Shown here: positions 34,053-45,930 of the stretch, one piece after another
Position numbering within the stretch: the first letter of the stretch is position 1
Layout: each line of letters begins with the position of its first letter
Source of the DNA: Chlamydomonas reinhardtii
Lineage: Eukaryota; Chlorophyta; Chlorophyceae; Chlamydomonadales; Chlamydomonadaceae
Length of the DNA stretch: 64,000 nt
NCBI RefSeq assembly: GCF_000002595.2
Contig: NC_057011.1
Coordinates: forward strand, 2,377,344-2,441,343
Direction: 5' to 3'
Notes under the pieces: model-generated
What the model saw: only the letters and a program-made list of their open reading frames with translations
What the model was told of the DNA's origin: nothing
Databases searched by the model: none
Position numbers and translations under genes: made by a program

Positions 34053-35857
34053 CTTGATGCCGAGGGAAAGACGACGCCGAGGAATGTGCGTAGGAGAGCG
34101 AGCTGGAAGGTGCGCAGCGTGCACGGACGTTGGCGGGCAAGACGGAGTTGCACTGACACAAGCGAGTGGCGTCTGTATAGTGCGGTGGTCAGCGAGCGGG
34201 GAGGCTTGTGGGGCGAACTGGGTCGCGACAAGAAGTAGCAAGGGAGTGGCTTTGTGCTGCTCGGAAGGCTGAAAGAGGTTGCGAAGGCTACCCGGTGGAG
34301 TAGTGGCTGCTGGAGAGTTGTATGTCATAATAGTAATGAGCCGGCGCGCCCGGCTTTTATAGCGGCAGGGTCCCGGGGCCTGCGCTACGGGGCCCCGTAC
34401 GGCATGGCCAGGCCGAGCCGGTTCGCAGTCAGTCTCGGCTCAGGTGTGCCAAAACGGTCGGCGGGTCAAGGCAACCGCCTCCGCGTTGACCGCCCCAGAA
34501 CCACCTGCGTTGTGTTGCAAAGCAAACCAACATGTCATTTCGTTGATTGTATATATACCAGCACTCAGGGAGAAAGGTGAGGGCGCGCGCTCCTGTTGCG
34601 GGGCGCCAGGAAACGCCCTCCCCAATTGCCCCGCCCGTGTGGCCAAGCGTAAAGGCCTCATTAGATTATGTCTGAATGCGCAAAGAGCAGGCCGCAAGCG
34701 CAGGTTTGGGGCTTTGCTTGCGCTTCCCTCTTGCACGCTCCCACGCACCACGCGCCCTGCTATCCACCTGGCAGCATATGCATCCTAGCACTCTATCTTG
34801 CCAAGAAGCCAAAGCGCGCACAAGACAGCCAGCTAGAAAGCCAGCTCCCCGCGTCTCGAAAACTTCCAGGCTGTCCCCGACCCGCGCACACATACGTTGC
34901 TGAGTGCTCCACCAAACAATCCGCTTCTAAACAGCCCACCTCTAGAGCCCAGCATGCACGCACCCTTGGTTGGCCGCGCCAGGCCTCGGCTTCCGCGGAC
35001 GGGGCTTCATCCAGCTTAGCGCGGGTGAAGTGGCGCTCCCTTGAGTGCTAACTGATAAACAAAAGCTGCTGCGCACACGCGTCGGGTGCATTGGCGGTAA
35101 AAGGGCAGCGGGGCGCTGCGGGTTGCAAAAGCTGCTGAGTTTGGCAGTTTTGGGCGGGAAGTGAGGTGGCTTTGACTGACTTGGTAGGCTTGCTGCTACT
35201 GCAACTGGTACTGCTGTCGAAGACTTTTGATAGATGTGTTTGGACTGCCGCTGTATGTGTTCGGGGGCGTCTGCGGCGTGGGATGGCGCCACATATGGCC
35301 GCGGTGGATTGCAAGCACGGCGCCCATCATTTGGCTGTCTTGCCTTTAAGCTGGCTGCAATAAGAGGCGCGCCGCCCCCGCCCCGCCGCTGTGCGCTATC
35401 CTGATCTCTAGCAATACTATTGACTACATGCAGTCTCTCCACCCCTTGCGGCGCTCTGAGACCCACGGAGCCATTACAATGTGCAGCAGCAGCTCGCACT
35501 GTCTCGCTCGACCCGCCGCGCGCCACCTAGCCAGCTTACAAACTAACACGTAGCAGTAGCAGTTGCAGCAGCAATTGATAACACGGCTTCTATGGCGGGC
35601 GCTGCCGAGGCCTGGCCCTTCGTGGTGCGCGGCGGGCGGGGCCCGCCCACCCCGAGCTCGCTAGCACTGGCGCTCGCTCATCCTTCGCCAGCTAGATAGC
35701 GCGCTCTGCCTTGCACCGTCCTTGGGCCACGCACGCCGCCAGAAGCCTGCATGGCGGCATGGACCATCCTGGCCGTTCACTCCGGAGATGCTGACAGCCA
35801 CCGCCGCCGTACGTGCTGGATGGTGGGCAACGACTTGGCACGGCAACGATGGCGGCG

Positions 35858-36891
35858 GCTCCATCGCAGGCGCAGCGCAGCAGCAGCGCCACCGCCAGCA
35901 GCACCAGCAAGAGCCCGGGATCCGCCGGGCACGTGGGCGGACGGGCAGGTGAGCTGACTCATGTCGTCTACCAGCGTGCGTGTGGCGGCGGACGTGAGAG
36001 CATGGAGGAGTACTTGCGTGGCTGGATGGATGACGGTCGGGCGCAGTCCTGCACGCTCCCACACGCACGCGTTGACGCTCACGCGAAATGCACAAAGCGC
36101 ATTCCGTTGCTCCACAGCACGGTTCCCTTCCTTTGACGCACGAACACATGCCCGCACAAAACACGCACAGACTCGGATGACGCGGGACGGCGGCTGCGGT
36201 ACCGCCGGGACCGGCGGGACCCCGACCGAGACCGGGACAGGAGCGCCGCGCCCCTTACCTGGGCGGCCCCGACGGCGCCGGCACTGGTGACGGTGCGGAG
36301 CCGCCAACCTCAACCGCCGCCGCCGCCGCCAGCGTCGGCGTCGGCGTCGGCGGTGGCGGGCCGCCACCAGTCGTCGCGCGATTACGGTTTTGCAAGGACG
36401 CGGCAGTGGCGGCCGCCGCCGCGGCGGCGTCGCCGCCGGCGCCGCCGTCCGCCCGAACCGCGGCGGCGGCACGGCGCACCGCCTTTGTGGCGGCGGTGAC
36501 GGCCGCCGCCGGCGCGCACGCTTTCTACGACATCACGCTGGATCTTGGATCCGAGATTCCGGACCGGCAGGTGGCGGCGCTGCTGGTGGAGCAGGAGATG
36601 GAGGGGCGGCGGCACGGCTACCTCAGCCTGCTGTACGGCTTCAAGTGGCAGGGCCGCGTGTACAAGAGGTGGGGAGGGACGGGCGGGGCGGTGGAAGGGA
36701 GGGGAGGTTGGGAAGGTAGGAGGGGCGGGTGCAGAGGCCGGCCCTGCTGGCTCTGTGTGTGTTTCATGTATGGTGCTCACCCCCTATCAGGCTATCACTA
36801 TCCCGCTGTTTGGGCCTAACCTGTCCGGCCATGCGTTCTGCGTGTCCCTGGTTCTACTTGGGAACGGTGAACTGGAACAAACCACATCCAA

Positions 36892-36938
<47 letters not shown>

Positions 36939-37474
36939 CCACGCCCCCTCCCTCCTCCACCCACCCTCTCAGGGACGGCGAGGAGGTGTCCCCCCTGGAC
37001 CTGGTGTTCAGTGGGTGGAGCCACGCGCTGCCGCGGGCCGATGCGCTGGAGCTGGTGGTGGCGGTGCTGCCGCCGGCGCTGTGCCCCTGCCTGGCCAACA
37101 GGTGGGGTAAATTGAGGGACGTGCACGTGTATGTGTGTGTTACGGAGCGCAAGGGAAGGAAACACGACGTGGTGTCGTATCTGAACTATGCCCTCTCTCG
37201 CGACGCACACCACCGGCTCCGCTGCATGCACCGGCTCTCACTTCACATGACCCCGCGAACTAAACAGGCACCTGCGTGCACTTCAACACAGCCCGGCTGA
37301 TGGAAGAGCGGCGAGCTGGCGGCGGCGGTGGCGGCGGCGGCGAGGAGGAGGCTGGGCAGGTGGCATGCGGGGTGACCTGGCGGCGGCGGCGCTGGCCATG
37401 GCGCGAAAGGCGGCGGCAGCCAAGGCAGCGGCGGCGGCGGCAGAGGCCGCGAAACGGGATGCGGAGGCTTACTG
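35858..37474 (+). pseudogene. Broken copy A of the LRR-gene 3' end
   Basis: Matches the exons of the LRR gene (8251-18780) from within the long Ala/Gly exon to the stop region. Recognisable parts are the LDLGSEIPDRQVAALLVEQE/YGFKWQGRVYKR exon (ending about 36668), the EEVSPLDLVFSGWSHALPR exon (36973-37101) and the HFNTARLMEERR exon. The junction from the long exon to the next intron is deleted, so the phase no longer joins; a 1-nt loss shifts the Arg/Asp-rich exon near 36240; and the last exon is out of frame after GGEEEAGQV. There is no promoter or LRR part, so this is a 3' fragment, not a working gene. Confidence 0.75.
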
Positions 37475-37602
37475 ATACGGTGTGCGTACTCGGGCCGTAT
37501 CATGTGGGTCATCAGGCGTGTTGTTGTTCATATGAGGGATGGGAGGAGTCCAAAGGTTAAGTTGGAGGGTGATGAGGGCGCGCGAGAGCCATCCACGAGC
37601 AT

Positions 37603-37840
37603 CAGGGGTCGTATCTTGTTTTTGGGGAAATGTCTAGCTCCAGACAAAAACGGCCCGGTGGCCGCCGTCTTTTGTCTGGGCACATGGCGGTTTGGGGGCT
37701 TCTCCATAGGAATTGGGACAAAACCCGCCCCAAACCCGGGCCAACAAAGTCTCGCCCCAGACATTAGCACCCGGGAGGAATGTCTAGGAAACGGCCAAAA
37801 TGGCCAATTAATGTCTGGAGACATTAAGATAGGAGCCCTG
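37603..37840. mobile_element. hAT-like MITE (238 bp) with 8-bp target duplication
   Basis: The insert is present in array unit A and absent at the same place in unit B (around 43079). It is flanked by the 8-bp direct repeat ACGAGCAT (37595-37602 and 37841-37848), which occurs once in unit B. Ends are imperfect inverted repeats, CAGGGGTCGTATCTT and AAGATAGGAGCCCTG. An 8-bp target duplication and CAGGG-type ends are typical of hAT elements. It has no coding capacity; the inside holds several inverted TTGTCTGG/CCAGACAA motifs. Insertion followed duplication of the units. Confidence 0.9.
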
Positions 37841-38699
37841 ACGAGCATGTACAGCTGGTGCCTGATGGTGGTGGCGTTGGGTTTCGCTGCGATTTTGTGC
37901 ATACGGCATGTCCAGTGTTGTTGAATGGAGCTTCCAAGTGTACCGTATTGTTGTCGCACTGCCATGATAAGTACTGTCACACATGTGGATTGTGGTGGGC
38001 GGCGGTAACCCATGCGAGTCCGAATGTCCGAACCAGCCATCCACCATGATGCACCCAGCCAGCAGCAGCTAGCAGTAACTTGACGCGTAATGCGCATACC
38101 CGAACAAAGAAGAGACGAAGAGACGAATAGGCGCAGGCCGAACAGCAGCAGTACGGTAAGCACAGGTCTGTGTTACAGTTGGAGGAGCCTGGCTTCCCAG
38201 CAGGTCTTGCACTCCTTTCGTTGCCTCATTGTGGCATGCAATACGCTTCAGTCCAGCGATTGATGAGTTCAGGGGATACGTTTTGTCCTTGTGCCGGACA
38301 GCACACATGCTGAATCGGGTCCTGGACTCCTGGGTCCCATCCTAACTCGCTCGTGTGTCTTGCTTGTCCTAAGATCCTCTCCCTTTCATCTCCTATAATA
38401 TCCATCTACAACTGCCTTACAAGTCTTCCCCACCTGTCTAAGCAACAGGCCGTACATACACACGCACATGCAAATGGATGGGATCACGAATGCACAACCA
38501 AAGTACGTATGGTCACAGTCGGCCGGCCTGTCCTAAGTTACTACATACGCCCACTGCCGTTCCGGCATGTGGTCCCAAGCAACAAACTGCTTAGCTACAA
38601 GTCTACAACTAAAGGAAACGGTGTCGCACTGCCGCTAGCTCTTGTCCAGAGCTGAGTGGCGGCTAGCTGGATAGCCGAAGTAAGAAGTTGGCCAAGGCC

Positions 38700-39433
38700 T
38701 CAGAAGACGGTGACCAGCACCTTAACGGGCCTTGACGTTGCGGGTGTGGGCTTGTCAACCTGCGAAAGCGTGGAAAGAGTTGAATCGTCGTCAGTTGCTA
38801 AGCGAGAAACAGGCCACTTCGTTGTGCGGACGGACGACAGTACCCCAGCCTTATTACTTGACCCACCCGCCCCATCAGCTAGCTAGCCGCTCCCCAGATC
38901 AGCGGCAGCAGTGTCTACTGGATGGTGGTGCGATGCGAAATGACCCACCTTGCGGAGAAGGGTGCGGCGCAGCCCTTCAAGGAAGAGGGGGTCCACAACG
39001 CCGCCCTCCGCATCCGCCGTCTTGGGCGAGCCACGCATGAAGCGGGCCTCGGGCCGGTAGGGCTTCACCCCACCGGCAGGCGGCGTGCACAGCAGCGCGC
39101 ACAGCTGCGCGAAGAGCACAGGGTCCTCTTCGCCGGAAGGAGCGGGCCTGTTCCGCAGGCCGCAGTCGACAACCTGCCCGTGTGAGAGAAAGGAAGTGTG
39201 TCAGCAATCAAGGTGTTTTCGGCGGGGAATAGCCCGCGTGAGTGCGACTTAGGGCAAAGTAAGGCGAGCGAGCGCCGGGACAGTGGGCATCAGTCGACTG
39301 AGAGCGTGCGTGCCCGCCCCGCACATCGTGTGCGTGCCACCCGCCCCACCCGCCAACGCTGCGGGTCCCTCACCTGCGGTTTGCCGCGCTGCTTAGGGTG
39401 CTCAAGAGACTTGAGTAGCATCTGAAGGCACAT
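38700..39433 (-). CDS. Small conserved protein of unknown function, copy 3 (114 aa)
   Basis: Exons 39433-39374, 39173-38949 and 38759-38700, lengths 60/225/60, open throughout; TATA box at 39735-39742. It keeps APSGEEDPVLFAQ and the Arg before the last intron as in copy 1, but PPAGG and TADAEG as in copy 2, with TPATS in exon 3. This mosaic suggests gene conversion or a shared ancestor between the states (inference). Confidence 0.7.
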
Positions 39434-41236
39434 CTTGATGCCGAGGGAAAGACGACCCCGAGGAATGTGCGTAGGAGGGCGAGCTGGAAGGTGTGCAGCG
39501 TGCACGGACGTGGGCGGGCGAGACGGAGTTGCACTGACACAAGCGAGTGGCGTCTGTCTAGTGCGGTGGTCAGCAAGCGGGGAGGCTTGTGGGGCGAACT
39601 GGGTCGCGACAAGAAGTAGCAAGGGAGTGGCTTTGTGCTGCTCGGAAGGCTGAAAGAGGTTGCGAAGGCTACCCGGTGGAGTAGTGGCTGCTGGAGAGTT
39701 GTATGTTATAATACTAATGAGCCGGCGCGCCCGGCTTTTATAGCGGCAGGTCCCGGGGCCTGCGCTACGGGGTCCCGTACGGCATGGCCAGGCCGAGCCG
39801 GTTCGCAGTCAGTCTCGGCTCAGGTGTGCCAAAACGGTCGGCGGGTCAAGGCAACCGCCTCCGCGTTGACCGCCCCAGAACCACCTGCGTTGTGTTGCAA
39901 AGCAAACCAACATGTCATTTCGTTGATTGTATATATACCAGCACTCAGGGAGAAAGGTGAGGGCGCGCGCTCCTGTTGCGGGGCGCCAGGAAACGCCCTC
40001 CCCAATTGCCCCGCCCGTGTGGCCAAGCGTAAAGGCCTCATTAGATTATGTCTGAATGCGCAAAGAGCAGGCCGCAAGCGCAGGTTTGGGGCTTTGCTTG
40101 CGCTTCCCTCTTGCACGCTCCCACGCACCACGCGCCCTGCTATCCACCTGGCAGCATATGCATCCTAGCACTCTATCTTGCCAAGAAGCCAAAGCGCGCA
40201 CAAGACAGCCAGCTAGAAAGCCAGCTCCCCGCGTCTCGAAAACTTCCAGGCTGTCCCCAACTAACGCGCGCACGTACGTTGCTAAGTGCTCCACCAAACA
40301 ATCCGCTTCTAAACAGCCCACCTCTAGAGCCCAGCATGCACGCACCCTTGGTTGGCCGCGCCAGGCCTCGCTTCCGCGGACGGGGCTTCGTCCAGCTTAG
40401 CGCGGGTGAAGTGTCGCTCCCTTGAGTGCTAACTGATAAACAAATGCTGCTGCGCACACGCGTCGGGTGCATTGGCGGTAAAAGGGCAGCGGGGCGCTGC
40501 GGGTTGCAAAAGCTGCTGAGTTTTGGCGGGAAGTAAAGTGGCTGTGACTGACTTGGTAGGCTTGCTGCTACTCCAATTGCTGCTACTGTTCTCGAAGACT
40601 TATGATAGATGTGTTTGGAATGCCGCTGTAGGTGATCGGGGGCGTCTGCGGCGTGGGATGGCGCCACATATATATGGCCGCGGTGGATTGCAAGCACGGC
40701 GCCCATCATTTGGCTGTCTTGCCTTTAAGCTGGCTGCAATGAGAGGCGCGCCGCCCCCGCCCCGCCGCTGTGCGCTATCCTGATCCCTAGCAATACTACC
40801 GACTACATGCAGTCTCTCCACCCCTTGCGGCGGTCGGAGACCCACGGAGCCATAACACCGTGCTGCAGCAGCTCGCACTGTCTAGACCCGCGCGCGCCAC
40901 CTAGCAGCTCACATACTAATAACACGTAGCAGTAGCAGTTGCAGCAGCAATTGATAACACGGCTTCGATGCATGGCGGGCGCTGCCGAGGCCTGGCCCTT
41001 CGTGGTGCGCGGCGGGCGGGGCCCGCCCACCCCGAGCTCGCTAGCACTGGCGCTCGCTCATCCTTCGCCAGCTAGCGCGCTCTGCCTTGCACCGTCCTTG
41101 GGCCACGCACGCCGCCAGAAGCCTGCATGGCGGCATGGACCATCCTGGCCGTTCACTCCGGAGATGCTGACAGCCACCGCCGCCGTACGTGCTGGATGGT
41201 GGGCAACGACTTGGCACGGCAACGATGGCGGCGGCG

Positions 41237-42957
41237 GCGGCAGGGCGGCGGGAGAGGCGGGCGCCGTGAGCCGCAAGGGGCTCATCACCATCAAACCCAA
41301 CTTTCACAAGCCCTCCGGAATCGCTGCTGGTGGTGGCGGCGCTGACGGCGGCGGGCCAGCGTCGGTGTCGCCATCCTACCTCGAACACGCCGCCGCCGCC
41401 GCCAGCGGCGGCTCCATCGCAGGCGCAGCAGCAGCAGCGCCACCGCCGGCACCAGCAAGAGCCCGGGATCCGCAGGGCACGTGGGCGGGTGGGCAGGTGA
41501 GCTGACTCATGTCGTCTACCACCGTGCGTGTGGCGGCGTATGTACGTACATGAGGCATGGAAGAGTACTTGCGTGATGGCTGGGTGGGTGCGGTGGGTGG
41601 ATGACGGTCGGGCGCAGTCCTGCACGCTCCCAGCCACACGCACGCACTCGTTGACGCTCACGCGAAATGCACACAGAGCATTCCGTTGCTCCACAGCACG
41701 GTTCCCTTCCTTTGACGCGCACGAGCACATGCACACACAAAACACACGCACCCAGATTCGGACGACGCGGGACGGCGGCTGCGGTACCGCCGGGATTGCG
41801 ACCGCGGCCGCGACCGGGACCGGGAGCGCCGCGCCTCTTACCTGGGCGGCCCCGACGGCGCCAGCACAGGCGACTGCGCGGAGCCGCCAACCTCAACAAC
41901 CGCCGCCGCCGCCAGCGTCGCGCGACTACGATTCCACAAGTACGCGGCAGTGGCGGCCGCCGCCGCGGCGGCGGCACGGCGCGCCGCCTTTGTGGCGGCG
42001 GTGACGGCCGCCGCCAGCACGCACGCCTTCTACGACATCAAGTTGGATCTTGGATCCGAGATTCCGGACCGGCAGGTGGCGGCGCTGCTGGTGGAGCATG
42101 AGATGGAGGGGCGGCGGCACGGCTACCTCAGCCTGCTGTACGGCTTCAAGTGGCAGGGCCGCGTGTACATGAGGTAGGTTGGGAGGGACGGGGCGGTGGA
42201 AGGGAGGGGAGGTTGGGAAGGTAGGAGGGGCGGGTGCAGAGGCCGGCCCTGCTGGCTCCGTGTGTGTTTCGTGTATGGTGCTCACCCCCTATCAGGCTAT
42301 CACTATCCCCCAGTTCGGTCCAAACCTGTCCGGCCATGCGATCTGCGTGTCCCTGGGTTCTACTTGGGAACGGTGAACTGGAACAAACCACATCCAACCC
42401 TCCTCCTACACACTCTCTCACACACGCCACGCCCCCTCCCTCCTCCACCCCACCCTCTCAGGAACGGCGAGGAGGTGTCCCCCCTGGACCTGGTGTTCAG
42501 TGGGTGGAGCCACGCCCTGCCGCGGGCCGGAGCGCTGGAGCTGATGGTGGCGGTGCTGCCGCCCGCGCTGTGCCCCTGGCTGGCCAACAGGTGGGGTTAA
42601 CTGGGGAGCCTGCATGTGTATGTGTGTGTTAGGGAGCGCAAGGGAAGGAAACACGACGTGGTGGCGTACCTGGACTATGCCTTCTCTCGCGACGCACACC
42701 ACCGATTGCTGCACCGGATCTTACGACACACGACCCCGCACAACAAACAGGCACCTGCACTTCAACACAGCCCGGCTGATGGAAGAGCGACGAGCTGGCG
42801 GCGGCGGTGGCGGCGGCGGCGAGGAGGAGGCTGGGCAGGTGGCATGGGGGGTGACCTGGCGGCGGCGGCGCTGGCCGTGGCGTGAGGTAAGGCGGCGGCA
42901 GCCAAGGCAGCGGCGGCGGCGGCAGACGCCGCGAAACGGGATGCGGAGGCTTACTGA
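41237..42957 (+). pseudogene. Broken copy B of the LRR-gene 3' end
   Basis: Better preserved than copy A. The long exon part (AVSRKGLITIKPNFHKPSG), the DRDRERRASYLGGPDGAST to GFKWQGRVYMR exon (41752-42172), the EEVSPLDLVFSGWSHALPR exon (42462-42590) and the HFNTARLMEERR exon are readable. As in copy A, the end of the long exon is deleted into the following intron (its donor would give phase 0 where phase 1 is needed), and the last exon is out of frame after GGEEEAGQV. An open frame from 40939 runs into the first exon, so a chimeric transcript is possible, but not the original protein end. Confidence 0.7.
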
Positions 42958-43339
42958 TATGGTGTGCGTGCTCGGGCCGTATCATGTGGGTCAGGCGTGT
43001 TGTTCATATGAGGGTTGGGAGAAGTCCGATATGGTTAAGTTGGCGGGTGATGAGGGCGTGCGAGAGCCATCCACGAGCATGTACAGCTGGTGCCTGGTGG
43101 TGGCGTTGGGTTTCGCTGCAATTTTGTGCATACGGCATGTCCAGCGTTGTTGAATGGAGCTTCCAGGTGTACCGTACTGTTGTCGCATTGCCATGATAAG
43201 TACTGTCACACATGTGGATTGTGGTGGGCGGCGGTAACCCATGCGAGTCCGAATGTCCGAACCAGCCATCCACCATAATGCACCCAGCCAGCAGCAGCTA
43301 GCAGTAACTTGACGCGTAATGCGCACACCCGAACAAACA

Positions 43340-45930
43340 AGAGACGCGAAGACGAATAGGCGCAGGCCGAACAGCAGCAGTACGGTAAGCACAGGTCTGT
43401 GTTACATTTGGAGGAGCCTGGCTTCCCAGCAGGTCTTGCACTCCTTATCGTTGCCTCATTGTGGCATGCAATACGCTTCAGTCCAGCAATTGATGAGTTC
43501 AGTGGATACGTTTTTTGGTCCTTGTGCCGGACAGCACACGTGCTGACTCGGGTCCTGGACTCCTGGGTCCCGTCCTAACTCGTGGGTCTTGTCCTAAGAC
43601 CCTCTTCCTTCATCTCCTATAGTATCCATCTACAACTGCCTACGCTTACAAGTCTTCCCCACCTGTCTAAGCAACAGGCCGTACATACACACGCGCATGC
43701 AAGTGGATGGGATCACGAATGCACAACCAAAGTACGTATGGTCACAGCTGGCCGGCCTAAGTTAAGTAATCACATACGCCCACTGCCGTTCCGGCATGGT
43801 CCCAAGCAACAAACTGCTTAGCTACAAGTCTACAACTAAAGGAAACGGTGTCGCACTGCCGCTAGCTCTTGTCCAGAGCTGAGTGGCGGCTGGCTATAGC
43901 CAAAGTAAGAAGTTGGCCTCAGTCTCAGAAGACGGTGACCAGCACCTTGACGGGCCTTGACGTTGCGGGTGTGGGCTTGTCAATCTGTGAAAGCGTGGAA
44001 AGAGTTGAACAGCCGTCAGTGGCCAAGTAGGCAACAGGCCCATTTCGTTGTGCGGACGGACGGTACCCCAGCCTAACTTGACCCACCCCAGCTAGCTAGC
44101 TAGCCGCTCCATCCCCCGATCAGCGGAAGTCTACTGGTGGCACGATGCGGAATGACCCACCTTGCAGAGAAGGGTGCGGCGCAGCCCTTCAAGGAAGAGG
44201 GGGTCCACAAAGCCGCCCTCCGCGTCCGTCGCCTTGGGCGAGCCACGCATGAAGCGGGACTCGGGCCGGTAGGGCTTCACCCCACCGGCGGGCGGCGTGC
44301 ACAGCAGCGCGCACAGCTGCATGAGGAGCACAGGGTTCTCTTCGCCGGACGGAGCGGGCCTGTTCCGCAGGCCGCAGTCGACAACCTGCCCGTGTGAGAG
44401 AAAGGACGTGTGTCAGCAATCAAGGTGTTTGCGGCGGGAAATGGCCCGCGTGAGTGCGACTTAGGGCAAAGGCGAGTGACCGCCGGGACAGTGGTTATCA
44501 GTCGACTGCTGAGTGCGTGCGTGCCCGCCCCGCACGTCGTGTGCGTGCCACCCACCCAACCCGCCAACGCTGCGGGTCCCTCACCTGCGGTTTGCCGCGC
44601 TGCTTAGGGTGCTCAAGAGACTTGAGTAGCATCTGAAGGCACATCTTGATGCCGAGGGAAAGACGACCCCGAGGAACGTGCGTAGGAGAGCGAGCTGAAA
44701 GGTGCACAGCGTGCACGGACGTTGGCGGGCAAGACGGAGTTGCACTGACACAAGCGAGTCTGCGAGTGGCGTCTGTCTAGTGCGGTGGTCAGCAAGCGGG
44801 GAGGCTTGTGGGGCGAACTGGGTCGCGACAAGAAGTAGCAAGGGAGTGGCTGTGTGCTGCTCAGAAGGCTGAAAGAGGTTGCGAAGGCTACCCGGTGGAG
44901 TAGTGGCTGGTTGGAGAGTTGTATGTTATAATAGTAATAAGCCGGCGCGCCCGGCTTTTATAGCGGCAGGGTCCCGGGGCCTGCGCTACGGGGTCCCGTA
45001 CGGCATGGCCAGGCCGAGCCGGTTCGCAGTCAGTCTCGGCTCAGGTGTGCCAAAACGGTCGGCGGGTCAAGGCAACCGCCTCCGCGTTGACCGCCCCAGA
45101 ACCACCTGCGTTGTGTTGCGAAGCAAACCAACATGTCATTTGCTTGATGGTATATATACCAGCACTCAGGGAGCAAGGTGAGGGCGCGCGCTCCTGTTGC
45201 AGGGCGCCAGGAAACGCCCTCCCCAATTGCCCCGCCCGTGTGGCCAAGCGTAAAGGCCTCATTAGAGTATGTCTGAATGCGCAAAGAGCAGGCCTCAAGC
45301 GCAGGTTTGGGGCTTTGCTTGCGCTTCCCTCTTGCACGCTCCCACGCACCACGCGCCCTGCTATCCACCTGGCAGCATATGCATCCTAGCACTCTATCTT
45401 GCCAAGAAGCCAAAGCGCGCACAAGACAGCCAGCTAGAAAGCCAGCTCCCCGCGTCTCGAAAACTTCCAGGCTGTCCCCAACGCGCGCGCGCACGTACGT
45501 TGCTGAGTGCTCCACCAAACAATCCGCTTCTAAACAGCCCACGTCTAGAGCCCAGCATGCACGCACCCTTGGTTGGCCGCGCCAGGCCTCGCTTCCGCGG
45601 ACGGGGCTTCGTCCAGCTTAGCGCGGGTGAAGTGTCGCTCCCTTAAGTGCTAGTTGATAAACAAATGCTGCTGCGCACACGCGTCGGGTGCATTGGCGGC
45701 AAAAGGGCAGCGGGGCGCTGCGGGTTGCAAAAGCTGCTGAGTTTTGGCGGGAAGTAAAGTGGCTGTGACTGATAGGTGGGCTTGCTGCTACTGCAATTGC
45801 TGCTACTGTTGTCAAAGACTTATGATATGTTTGGAATGCCACAGTGGGCGTCTGCGGCGTGGGATGGCGCCACGGTGGTAGACGGGAAGCACGGCGTGCA
45901 CGGCGCCCATTGGGCTGTCTCGCCTTCCTG
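43340..45930. repeat. Tandem array unit C, partial (about 2.6 kb)
   Basis: Contains the 3' intergenic part, small gene copy 4 and the upstream region. Similarity fades near 45.85-45.93 kb, after a rearranged stretch corresponding to 40.68-40.74 kb of unit B. No LRR-gene fragment follows. Confidence 0.75.
43925..44644 (-). CDS. Small conserved protein of unknown function, copy 4 (114 aa)
   Basis: Exons 44644-44585, 44385-44161 and 43984-43925, lengths 60/225/60, open throughout; TATA box at 44955-44962. Differences include APSGEENPVLLMQ, PESRF for PEARF, GGFVD for GGVVD and Ile for Val at the start of exon 3. It is the most diverged of the four at the protein level, but splice sites and frame are kept. 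Confidence 0.7.

Larger units (their letters stand above)
32757..38114. repeat. Tandem array unit A (about 5.36 kb)
   Basis: The start 'AGGCGCAGGCCGAACAGCAG' recurs near 38130 and 43355. Contents in order: 3' intergenic region, small gene copy 2 (-), its divergent promoter and upstream region (to about 35.53 kb), a segment of unknown origin (about 35.56-35.85 kb), the broken LRR-gene tail A, and intergenic sequence with a MITE. Unit B is about 5.22 kb; most of the difference is the MITE plus its duplicated target. Confidence 0.8.
38115..43339. repeat. Tandem array unit B (about 5.22 kb)
   Basis: Same order of parts as unit A: intergenic, small gene copy 3 (-), promoter and upstream region, about 300 bp of unknown origin (40.93-41.23 kb), broken LRR tail B, intergenic without MITE. 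Promoter and upstream parts are nearly identical to unit A by eye. Confidence 0.8.

Noticed and set aside
34668-35051. The MSECAKSRPQAQVW frame, present in all four units, as a protein gene.
   Set aside because: Only the first 70 or so codons stay in frame; indels then send each copy into a different frame, unlike the neighbouring small gene. More likely conserved promoter or non-coding sequence.
32757-45930. Direct repeats about 5.2 kb apart, at first suggestive of a long-terminal-repeat element.
   Set aside because: The repeated unit carries a host-type intron-containing gene and a piece of a neighbouring host gene, with no polymerase, integrase or capsid similarity. It is a segmental tandem duplication.
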